From: Actinomycetota bacterium
GTDB lineage: Bacteria > Actinomycetota > Actinomycetes > Nanopelagicales > Nanopelagicaceae
Assembly: GCA_947449535.1 (NCBI GenBank)
Contig: CANFRP010000011.1
Span: forward strand, 1-39,591
DNA: 39,591 nt
Direction: 5' to 3'
Positions within the stretch are counted from its first letter, which is position 1. The number at the start of each line of letters is the position of its first letter. Below are positions 26,049 to 32,359 of the stretch, one piece after another. The translations under genes and the position numbers were made by a program. The notes below the pieces were generated by a model that had not been told where the DNA came from, made no database searches, and saw only the letters and a program-made list of their open reading frames with translations.

Positions 26049-26055
26049 CCCCGAC

Positions 26056-27057
26056 ATGGAATATCGTCGCCTTGGCAGTTCAGGAATGTATGTCTCAGAG
26101 ATCTCTTATGGAAACTGGGTCACTCACGGTTCTCAGGTTGAGCAAGAATCGGCAATCAAATGTGTCCGCGCCGCGTTAGACGTAGGCATTACTACCTTTG
26201 ATACGGCCGATAGCTACGCCAGAACAAAGGCAGAAGTAGTACTGGGCAAGGCTCTCAAAGGGGTCCCGCGCGAGAGCTACGAAATTTCCACCAAGATTTA
26301 TTGGCCTACAGGTGATGGGAAGAATGACCGCGGCCTCTCTCGCAAACACATTAAGGAATCTCTCAACGCATCTCTCAAACGTCTGGGAACCGATCATGTC
26401 GACATACTTCATATGCATCGCTTTGACTTTGAAGCACCGCTCGAAGAATCGCTCTCTGCTTTCGATGATTTAGTTCGCGAAGGAAAAGTTCATTACACAG
26501 GATTTTCGGAATGGAACGCCGAGCAAATTGCGGCCGGGCTTAAAATTCAAGATGCTCGCGGATACACCCGATTTGTAGCAAGCCAGCCCCAATATTCAAT
26601 GTTGTGGCGCGTGATTGAAAGCAAAGTCGCTCCACTCTGCGAGCGAGAAGGTATCGGGCATGTGGTCTGGTCGCCAATTGCTCAAGGCATTTTGACTGGA
26701 AAGTATCTTCCAGGAAAGAAGCCACCAGCTGGCTCTCGCGCAACCGATAAGAAATATGGCGCGGGAATGATTTCACGATGGATGCGCGATGAAGTGCTCG
26801 AGGCGGTTCAGAAGTTAACTCCGATCGCATCCGAGCTAGGTATCTCGATGTCGCAACTAGCACTTGCTTGGACCCTTGCTAATCCGCAGGTCTCTTCGGT
26901 GATCATGGGTGCAACTAAGCCATCTCAAGTCAAAGAGAATGCAAAAGCTTCTGGTATCAAATTAGATGCTGCGACAATGAAGGCGATCGATCAATCGCTC
27001 GGGAACTTGCCAGAAAGAGATCCCGCAAAAAATGAGAGCCCAAACCCTCGGGCTTGA
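26056..27057 (+). CDS. Aldo/keto reductase (potassium-channel beta-subunit-like)
   Basis: The protein has 333 residues. It is a TIM-barrel NADPH oxidoreductase with the full catalytic tetrad Asp49 (TFDTADSY), Tyr54, Lys80 (EISTKIYWP) and His121 (ILHMHRFD). The YRRLGSSGMYVSEISYG start is typical of the AKR6/Kv-beta-like and YghZ-related group, and SQPQYSMLWR plus VVWSPIAQGILTGKY match that branch. The physiological substrate is unknown; likely carbonyl detoxification. The mRNA is probably leaderless. A terminator for the opposite gene lies within its last codons. Confidence 0.92.
   Translation: MEYRRLGSSGMYVSEISYGNWVTHGSQVEQESAIKCVRAALDVGITTFDTADSYARTKAEVVLGKALKGVPRESYEISTKIYWPTGDGKNDRGLSRKHIKESLNASLKRLGTDHVDILHMHRFDFEAPLEESLSAFDDLVREGKVHYTGFSEWNAEQIAAGLKIQDARGYTRFVASQPQYSMLWRVIESKVAPLCEREGIGHVVWSPIAQGILTGKYLPGKKPPAGSRATDKKYGAGMISRWMRDEVLEAVQKLTPIASELGISMSQLALAWTLANPQVSSVIMGATKPSQVKENAKASGIKLDAATMKAIDQSLGNLPERDPAKNESPNPRA
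27027..27055 (-). terminator. Rho-independent terminator downstream of DUF3043 gene
   Basis: On the minus strand AAGCCC pairs with GGGCTC/T across an 8 nt loop (GAGGGTTT), followed by TCATTTTTT. It lies inside the 3' end of the aldo/keto reductase coding sequence. Confidence 0.65.
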
Positions 27058-27082
27058 GCTCTCGTAAATTAACGTTGCTTAA

Positions 27083-27673
27083 TTAGATCTTATCTCCGCG
27101 CTTTACGCGTGGACCAGGTGCGCGCAAGCGACGCATCTGAGTTGATCGCAACCAGGCATACATACCTAATCCCTTGGTACTTGTTCCAGGGAAGCGCTCT
27201 AGAACTTCACGCTTGACGGCGCGCGAGATGAAAAATCCGGTAACTATGGAATACAACATGATCGAATACATGACGACAACCGATAGTAAAGATCCTGGGA
27301 ATACCACTGACATCACAAGGACGACCATGATCATCGGCAAGAAATATTCGCCGATTGTGCGACGAGAATCGATGTAGTCGCGAACAAATCGACGTGCCGG
27401 ACCGCGATCGCGGGCTGGAAGCGCGTTCTCATCTCCACGCATATATGCCTCGCGAGCAGCCATTCGAGCCGCGCGGGATGCGTTCTTATCTAGGCGCTTG
27501 TTCTCCGCCTTGTTGTTGCTGGCGATGGCATTGACCTTAAGTTTTGATTCGGCAACTTTTCGTTTTGGGGTCGCCTTGCCTTTCGCGCCAACTGCGCTCT
27601 TTGCGGCGGAAGCCTTTTTCGCTACCGATTTTTTAGCTGGTGCCTTCTTGGAACTCTTCTTTGATTCGCTCAT
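27083..27673 (-). CDS. DUF3043 family membrane protein with Lys/Ala-rich N-terminus
   Basis: The protein has 196 residues from ATG 27673. The first about 50 residues are histone-H1-like, rich in Lys and Ala (KKSSKKAPAKKSVAKKASAA). Next come a basic helical stretch and the DUF3043 core (RRFVRDYIDSRRTIGEYFLP). Two membrane helices (MIMVVLVMSVVFPG and LLSVVVMYSIMLYSIVTGFF) and a basic C-terminal tail complete it. The family is restricted to actinobacteria as far as I know, with no known function. A longer frame starts at 27727, but its first 18 residues lie within nadA. The ATG 4 nt after the nadA stop also has TACCGT 6 nt upstream. Confidence 0.88.
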   Translation of the reverse strand: MSESKKSSKKAPAKKSVAKKASAAKSAVGAKGKATPKRKVAESKLKVNAIASNNKAENKRLDKNASRAARMAAREAYMRGDENALPARDRGPARRFVRDYIDSRRTIGEYFLPMIMVVLVMSVVFPGSLLSVVVMYSIMLYSIVTGFFISRAVKREVLERFPGTSTKGLGMYAWLRSTQMRRLRAPGPRVKRGDKI

Positions 27674-27677
27674 GTGG

Positions 27678-28817
27678 CTACGGTAGGGCCAGCATTCTCT
27701 CCAGTGCAACTTTGGCGTGGAAGGCATCCTCCGTGTCGACTGAAATTTGGTTAATTACGCGCCCATTGACCAGTGTCTCCATCACCCAGACCAGATGGGG
27801 GAGATCGATGCGATTCATGGTGCTGCAATAACAAACCGTCTTATCGAGAAAAACAACCTCTTTGTCAGGGTTCTTTTGGGCTAAGCGTTGGACGAGATTG
27901 AGCTCGGTTCCGATTGCCCACTTGCTTCCGGCAGGAGAGTTCTCCACAGTTTTGATAATGAATTCGGTACTTCCCACGACATCAGCATTGGATACAACTT
28001 CATATTGGCATTCGGGGTGGACAAGTACTTGCACCCCAGGGATTCGGGCGCGAACTTCATTGATGTTCTCTACTGAGAAGCGACCATGCACAGAGCAGTG
28101 CCCCCGCCACAAAATAATTTTTGCATCCACAATCTCTTGGTCGGTTAGGCCACCGTTGGGTTTCCAGGGATTCCAAATCACACAATCTTGCAGATTGAGG
28201 CCCAATTTCAGTACCGCAGTATTGCGACCAAGATGTTGGTCGGGGAGGAAGAAAACTTTTTCACCTTGCGTAAATGCCCAATTCATTGCGCGCTCTGCAT
28301 TAGAGGAGGTGCAGACTGCGCCACCATTGCGACCAGTAAATGCTTTTATTGCTGCAGTGGAATTCATATAAGTAATGGGAATTGTTTGGGATGCGAGACC
28401 TAATCTCTCCATGACAGCCCACGCTTGATTGACTTGATTAACTGCCGCCATATCGGCCATGGAACAACCCGCAGTGAGATCGGGAAGAATCACCTTTTGA
28501 TCTGAATTAGTCAGAATGTCAGCGGACTCGGCCATGAAGTGAACACCACAGAAGATGATGTACTCGGCACTGGAATTCTCGGCAGCCGCTTGCGCTAATT
28601 TGAAACTATCGCCGGTGATATCTGCGAAATCGATGACTTCATTACGCTGATAGTGGTGGCCCAAAATCATTGCTCGAGATCCCAGGGCTGCTCGCGCAAC
28701 CTTTGCTCGCTCCACCAGATCAGGATCACTTGCCGCCGGAAGCTCTCCTGCGCAGGAGACGCCACGCTCGCTGGCGAGATCTTTCTTACCGAGCAAAAGC
28801 AGGTCTTGAAGGGACAT
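27678..28817 (-). CDS. nadA: Quinolinate synthase A
   Basis: The protein has 379 residues from ATG 28817, two codons shorter than the longest frame. It condenses iminoaspartate with dihydroxyacetone phosphate to quinolinate in de novo NAD synthesis, using a 4Fe-4S cluster. Three cluster cysteines are evident in LTAGCSMADM, RGHCSVHGRF and TVCYCSTMNR. Other conserved blocks are MILGHHYQR, IIFCGVHFMAESA, FLPDQHLGRNT and VHPECQYEVV. TAGAAT with a 6 nt spacer fits ATG 28817 rather than 28823. Partners nadB and nadC are not in the window. The adjacent divergent gene is an ErpA-type Fe-S carrier, a sensible neighbour for a cluster enzyme. Confidence 0.96.
   Translation of the reverse strand: MSLQDLLLLGKKDLASERGVSCAGELPAASDPDLVERAKVARAALGSRAMILGHHYQRNEVIDFADITGDSFKLAQAAAENSSAEYIIFCGVHFMAESADILTNSDQKVILPDLTAGCSMADMAAVNQVNQAWAVMERLGLASQTIPITYMNSTAAIKAFTGRNGGAVCTSSNAERAMNWAFTQGEKVFFLPDQHLGRNTAVLKLGLNLQDCVIWNPWKPNGGLTDQEIVDAKIILWRGHCSVHGRFSVENINEVRARIPGVQVLVHPECQYEVVSNADVVGSTEFIIKTVENSPAGSKWAIGTELNLVQRLAQKNPDKEVVFLDKTVCYCSTMNRIDLPHLVWVMETLVNGRVINQISVDTEDAFHAKVALERMLALP
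27680..27685 (-). promoter_or_regulatory. -10 element for leaderless DUF3043 gene
   Basis: TACCGT on the minus strand lies 6 nt before the ATG at 27673 and overlaps the nadA stop codon. Confidence 0.45.
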
Positions 28818-28823
28818 ATCCAT

Positions 28824-28829
28824 ATTCTA
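28824..28829 (-). promoter_or_regulatory. -10 element for leaderless nadA
   Basis: TAGAAT on the minus strand, 6 nt before the ATG at 28817; the ATG at 28823 would touch the -10 and is therefore rejected as start. Confidence 0.65.
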
Positions 28830-28834
28830 TGGAG

Positions 28835-28840
28835 TAATCT
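28835..28840 (+). promoter_or_regulatory. -10 element for leaderless erpA-like gene
   Basis: TAATCT lies 7 nt before ATG 28848, back to back with the nadA -10 (5 bp between them). Confidence 0.65.
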
Positions 28841-28847
28841 TCGGCTT

Positions 28848-29225
28848 ATGAGTACTGAGACAACCCAAGACGTAACAATCACAGCCGCCGTTTCAACCGC
28901 TACTGGCATCGCATTGACTGATGTTGCGGCCGAGAAGGTGGCCTCACTCTTGAAGCAAGAAGGTCGCGACGATCTCAGCCTTCGCGTAGCAGTTCAGCCT
29001 GGCGGTTGCTCAGGACTTCGCTACCAGCTCTATTTTGATGACCGCGCACTAGATGGTGACACCATCACAGATTTTGCTGGCGTCAAAGTCGTTACCGACA
29101 AGATGAGCACTCCATACCTCATGGGCGCGTCCATCGATTTTGTCGACACCATTGAGAAGCAGGGCTTCACTATTGATAATCCAAATGCTCAAGGCTCTTG
29201 TGCCTGCGGCGACTCATTCAACTAA
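28848..29225 (+). CDS. erpA: HesB/IscA/ErpA-type iron-sulfur cluster carrier
   Basis: The protein has 125 residues from ATG 28848; a longer open frame to 28653 runs antisense through nadA and is not real. The three cluster cysteines are Cys54 (PGGCSGLRY), Cys118 and Cys120 (GSCACGDSF). A-type carriers pass 4Fe-4S clusters to apo-enzymes; natural clients here are NadA, LipA and possibly the Rieske protein. It is divergent from nadA across 30 bp. The order erpA - carbohydrate kinase - ctaC follows the mycobacterial and streptomycete layout. Confidence 0.94.
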   Translation: MSTETTQDVTITAAVSTATGIALTDVAAEKVASLLKQEGRDDLSLRVAVQPGGCSGLRYQLYFDDRALDGDTITDFAGVKVVTDKMSTPYLMGASIDFVDTIEKQGFTIDNPNAQGSCACGDSFN

Positions 29226-29274
29226 AACTCACTGCATCCAAGTAATTTCCAACTCTTAGCGTTTAATACTCCGC

Positions 29275-30264
29275 ATGAGAGTTGCTGTAGCTGGTTCAGT
29301 TGGTCGAGATCACATCATGACTTTCCCGGGAAAGTTCACCGATTCATTGGTGGAGGGATCCCTCGATAAAGTTTCGCTCTCTTTCCTCGTCGACTCGCTA
29401 GATATCTATCGCGGCGGAATTGGTCCAAATATCGCTTTTGGTATGGGGGCGTTGGGGCTCAATCCAATTTTGATTGGCGCAGTCGGTAAAGATTGGGCTG
29501 ATTATGATGCTTGGCTCTCTCGCCATGGCGTTGACACTGGCCATGTAAAGATTTCAACGACCCAATACACCGCGACATTTATGGTCACTACTGATCAGGA
29601 TTTAAATCAAATTGCCTCTTTCTTCCCAGGTGCCATGAGTGAAGCGCGCGAGATTGAATTGGCACCAATCATGGCTAAGACCGGGAAATTTGATCTCATC
29701 ATTATTTCTCCCGATGACCCAATGGCAATGCTTCGTCATACTGAGACGGCACGGCAGCTCGGTATTCCATTTGCGGCCGATCCTTCTCAACAAATGGCTC
29801 GAATGAGTGGAGATGAAATTCGCCAGCTCGTCACCGGCGCAGATTACTTATTCCTCAATGAATATGAGCTGGCGTTAGCAATGCAGAAAACTGGGTGGAG
29901 CGATAGCGAGCTCTACGCCCAAGTAAAAGTTCGCATTATTACTTTGGGCTCTAATGGCGCCAAGGTGGAGGAACACGGTAAAGAGACCATCACTGTAGGA
30001 GTGCCGCAGGAAGAAGCTAAAGTGGATCCGACCGGAGTTGGAGATGCATTCCGATCAGGATTCTTGGCCGGGTTATCGTGGGGAGTTGGCCACGAACGTG
30101 CTGCTCAAATTGGATCAATGCTTGCGACATATTGCATTGAGTCAAAGGGAACCCAGGAATATCGATTTGATCGGGCGGGATTTCTCAAGCGATTTAGTGC
30201 TGCATATGGAGAAGCGGCCGCTGCTGATATTCACGACCATCTCCACCCGAGACTAATCGGTTAG
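29275..30264 (+). CDS. PfkB family carbohydrate/nucleoside kinase (AdoK/CbhK-like)
   Basis: The protein has 329 residues. The ribokinase fold starts with VAVAGSVGRDHIMTFPGKF and GGIGPNIAFGMGALGLNPIL (PfkB signature 1). The anion-hole and catalytic base signature is DPTGVGDAFRSGFLAGL (Asp257). In mycobacteria the kinase at this place, beside an ErpA homologue and ctaC, phosphorylates adenosine; that is the best guess here but other sugars are possible. No ribosome site is visible; a TTTAAT 7 nt before the ATG may be a leaderless promoter. It ends overlapping, by 4 bp, the TusA-like gene on the other strand. Confidence 0.9.
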   Translation: MRVAVAGSVGRDHIMTFPGKFTDSLVEGSLDKVSLSFLVDSLDIYRGGIGPNIAFGMGALGLNPILIGAVGKDWADYDAWLSRHGVDTGHVKISTTQYTATFMVTTDQDLNQIASFFPGAMSEAREIELAPIMAKTGKFDLIIISPDDPMAMLRHTETARQLGIPFAADPSQQMARMSGDEIRQLVTGADYLFLNEYELALAMQKTGWSDSELYAQVKVRIITLGSNGAKVEEHGKETITVGVPQEEAKVDPTGVGDAFRSGFLAGLSWGVGHERAAQIGSMLATYCIESKGTQEYRFDRAGFLKRFSAAYGEAAAADIHDHLHPRLIG

Positions 30265-30467
30265 TTCTTTCTTATTTCGAATTCCTCAGTAGATATTTGC
30301 TTAGTTGAATTACCGGTCATGCGTGACCAGGCAGCTAAATCGGGGGCGGTCGCAGGGTCATCGCTTACGAGTATGAAAGTAAACCCAGGCGATCTCGCTT
30401 TAATGAATTGCGCACTTTTAATAATCGGAAGCGGACAACGCATGCCGCGACAATCCAAGGACTCCAA
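30261..30467 (-). CDS. TusA/SirA-like sulfurtransferase domain protein
   Basis: The protein has 68 residues. The TusA signature CPxP region is LDCRGMRCPLPIIKSAQFIK (4-23), where Cys11 is the sulfur-carrying residue. The two-layer alpha/beta fold continues with GFTFILVSDDPATAPDLAAW. TusA receives persulfide sulfur from cysteine desulfurases. The frame begins with TTG at 30467, immediately and in frame after the TAG stop of the desulfurase-like gene, with no separate ribosome site. It could be made by re-initiation, by amber read-through, or be the remains of a fused gene. In other actinobacteria, from memory, a cysteine desulfurase-TusA fusion exists. Confidence 0.85.
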   Translation of the reverse strand: MESLDCRGMRCPLPIIKSAQFIKARSPGFTFILVSDDPATAPDLAAWSRMTGNSTKQISTEEFEIRKN

Positions 30468-31538
30468 CTAGGCACGCAATTTTTCGACTGTGGCGGCAAG
30501 TGCAAGAAGGAGCAGATCTACTTGTTCGGGGAGAAGTTCATGGTGCAAGGTGATCCGGACATTTCCATGAGTGAGGACACCTTGTGCGGCCAAAACATGG
30601 CTGGGCTCCATATTTGCCGAATTACAAGCAGATCCCGAATCGATGGCTATATTCATATCAGCTAATTCGCTGACTAGTCGCTGCGCATCAACATATAAAA
30701 ATGAGAACGAGAGTTGGTGGGGCAGCGCCCCTACTTCAGGCGAGCCGAAGTCGCAGTCGGCAATTCGCTCGGAGATAAAACCTCTAATACGTTGATTAGC
30801 ATCTGCAATTTTTTGGGACTGGGTCTTCTCATCAGCGACCCAACTATCAATGGCTAGTGCACTGGCAACGATTAGGGCATGAGAGGCGCTATCAGGAACA
30901 ACGCGATTATCTATATGGGGTAGTGGGTTATTCCAGTTAGCGGAGTTCCTTCGAGCAAATACACCTAGACCGGCAGGGCCAGCCCAACTACGCGAATCCC
31001 ACAGGGCGGTCAACCAATTCTCTGGCAATTCAATTCTCACACCTGATGCAGTAGCGTCATAGAAGACTGGAGATGCGATTTGGGCAATGGAATTTTGAAT
31101 TGCACCGGTTTCGATGTTGGAGAGTTGCCAAGCCACGACATCTCGTGCCGAAGGAGCGGGAATCTGAGTACGCCCCCAACGATCTACGGGAAGTTGCTCA
31201 ATTTCAATCCCAATTTTTTGATGAAATTGTGCAATCGCAAAAATCTCTTGGCGGTCAACTGCTGAATGAAAAAGTCTCGAATCAGGGGAGAGCAAGCCGG
31301 ATATGCCCAAATGAAAACCCAGCGAAGGTTCACCAATAAAAAAGAGCTCGTCAGTACGAACTTTAAGATGGCCTGCAATCGTCTCTTTTGACTCATTGAT
31401 AAGAATGGCTGCCGAGCGGCTGTCGATTCCCAATTTGGCGGGATCTGGCCAGGCCTGTTCGAAGATACTGGACAGGGCTAATTTGGCTCCAGGATGCAGC
31501 GGACGTTCTGCTTGGAAGTTAGAGGTGACTGAAACCAC
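30468..31538 (-). CDS. Cysteine desulfurase-like protein lacking the PLP lysine
   Basis: The protein has 356 residues from GTG 31538, which has a leaderless TAGCGT plus 7 nt. The class V aminotransferase (NifS/IscS) fold is recognisable: NFQAERPLHPGAK, SKETIAGHLKVRTDELFF, an IEIEQLPVDRWG strand, and YDATASGVRI with the PLP-ring aspartate (Asp161). A C-terminal IDSGSACNSANMEPSHVLAA carries the mobile catalytic cysteine (Cys305). Key cofactor residues are changed. The lysine in SAHK-x-YGP of IscS is Ser184 in WDSRSWAGPAG, its preceding His is Arg, the SGGTE loop reads IGEPS, and the ring-stacking His is Arg. It is thus unlikely to be a normal desulfurase. An ATG-initiated longer frame overlaps ctaC and is rejected. 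Confidence 0.8.
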   Translation of the reverse strand: MVSVTSNFQAERPLHPGAKLALSSIFEQAWPDPAKLGIDSRSAAILINESKETIAGHLKVRTDELFFIGEPSLGFHLGISGLLSPDSRLFHSAVDRQEIFAIAQFHQKIGIEIEQLPVDRWGRTQIPAPSARDVVAWQLSNIETGAIQNSIAQIASPVFYDATASGVRIELPENWLTALWDSRSWAGPAGLGVFARRNSANWNNPLPHIDNRVVPDSASHALIVASALAIDSWVADEKTQSQKIADANQRIRGFISERIADCDFGSPEVGALPHQLSFSFLYVDAQRLVSELADMNIAIDSGSACNSANMEPSHVLAAQGVLTHGNVRITLHHELLPEQVDLLLLALAATVEKLRA

Positions 31539-31545
31539 GCTTGGA

Positions 31546-31551
31546 ACGCTA
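31546..31551 (-). promoter_or_regulatory. -10 element for leaderless desulfurase-like gene
   Basis: TAGCGT on the minus strand lies 7 nt before GTG 31538 and fixes that codon as the likely start. Confidence 0.55.
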
Positions 31552-31584
31552 CCTTGAGCGGCGAGGCAATGCGAATTCGGCAGA

Positions 31585-31590
31585 TATTCT
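31585..31590 (+). promoter_or_regulatory. -10 element for leaderless ctaC
   Basis: TATTCT lies 6 nt before ATG 31597; drives the ctaC-ctaD-ctaF operon. Confidence 0.65.
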
Positions 31591-31596
31591 TCACCC

Positions 31597-32358
31597 ATGC
31601 GATTGATGCCCCAGAAAAAGAGCCTCTTTGGTGCCCTAGCGGCAGCGGCTTCATTGGCCCTACTGACTTCATGTTCGACCAAGAATATTTCTGGAATGGG
31701 ATTCCCTAAGGGAGTTTCCAGCGTAAACGACACCTCACTATCACTGTGGCAGGGCGCGTGGATAACCGCTGGCGTGGTCGGCATCTTTACTTTGATCTTA
31801 ATTTTGTGGCCAGTCTTTCGCCATCGCGCACCTAAGAATGGAGCAGAGTTTCCTAAGCAAACTCGCTACAACGTGCCAACAGAAATTGCCTACACACTTA
31901 TCCCATTTATTATCGTCGCAGTTCTCTTTGCCTACACCGCCAAGGATGAAGCGGCTATTACTAAAGTAACTCCAGCGGCGCAGGCAAAACACAACATAAC
32001 CGTGAATGCGATTCAGTGGTCTTGGCAATTTACCTATAACGATAAATCCGAACACGCGACTATTACCGGAACCCCGGCGCAGCCTCCTGTTCTTGTTTTG
32101 CCACAAGGCGAAAAAGTGCGTTTCACAATTAATGCTTCTGATGTAGTGCATGGGTTCTGGATTCCAGCGTTCATGATTCAAATCGAAGCTCTACCGGGAG
32201 TTACCAATCACTTGGAATTTTCGGCAAATAAGTTGGGCGAGTATCCAGGGCGATGCAACATCCTCTGCGGTCGCAATCACTCCCAGATGCTCTTTAAAGT
32301 CAAAGTTGTAACTCCTGCGCAATATGAGACTTACCTATCCACAGTTAAGGATGTTTAA
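31597..32358 (+). CDS. ctaC: Cytochrome c oxidase subunit II (CuA subunit)
   Basis: The protein has 253 residues. A lipoprotein signal ends in LLTSC (Cys26), two membrane helices follow (about 52-74 and 97-113), then a periplasmic-side cupredoxin domain. CuA ligands are His185 (DVVHGFW), Cys220, Cys224, His228 and Met231 in [14 protein letters not shown]. The residue normally Glu between the two cysteines (CxEIC in bovine and Rhodobacter enzymes, a ligand of the Mg/Mn site) is Ile222 here. [12 protein letters not shown] is the aromatic electron-entry strand. It heads ctaC-ctaD-ctaF; the SCO1 protein at 3 kb should assist CuA assembly. Confidence 0.96.
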   Translation: MRLMPQKKSLFGALAAAASLALLTSCSTKNISGMGFPKGVSSVNDTSLSLWQGAWITAGVVGIFTLILILWPVFRHRAPKNGAEFPKQTRYNVPTEIAYTLIPFIIVAVLFAYTAKDEAAITKVTPAAQAKHNITVNAIQWSWQFTYNDKSEHATITGTPAQPPVLVLPQGEKVRFTINASDVVHGFWIPAFMIQIEALPGVTNHLEFSANKLGEYPGRCNILCGRNHSQMLFKVKVVTPAQYETYLSTVKDV

Positions 32359-32359
32359 T

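Noticed and set aside
28653-28847. Longer start for the erpA-like gene
   Set aside because: It would run antisense through the nadA N-terminus; the -10 box and 7 nt spacer place the start at 28848.
31539-31784. N-terminal extension of the desulfurase-like gene overlapping ctaC
   Set aside because: The extension is antisense to the ctaC signal peptide and has no family similarity. The fold begins near residue 85 of that frame, and a leaderless GTG start at 31538 fits. An ATG at 31598, sharing CATG with the ctaC start, has no promoter or ribosome site.
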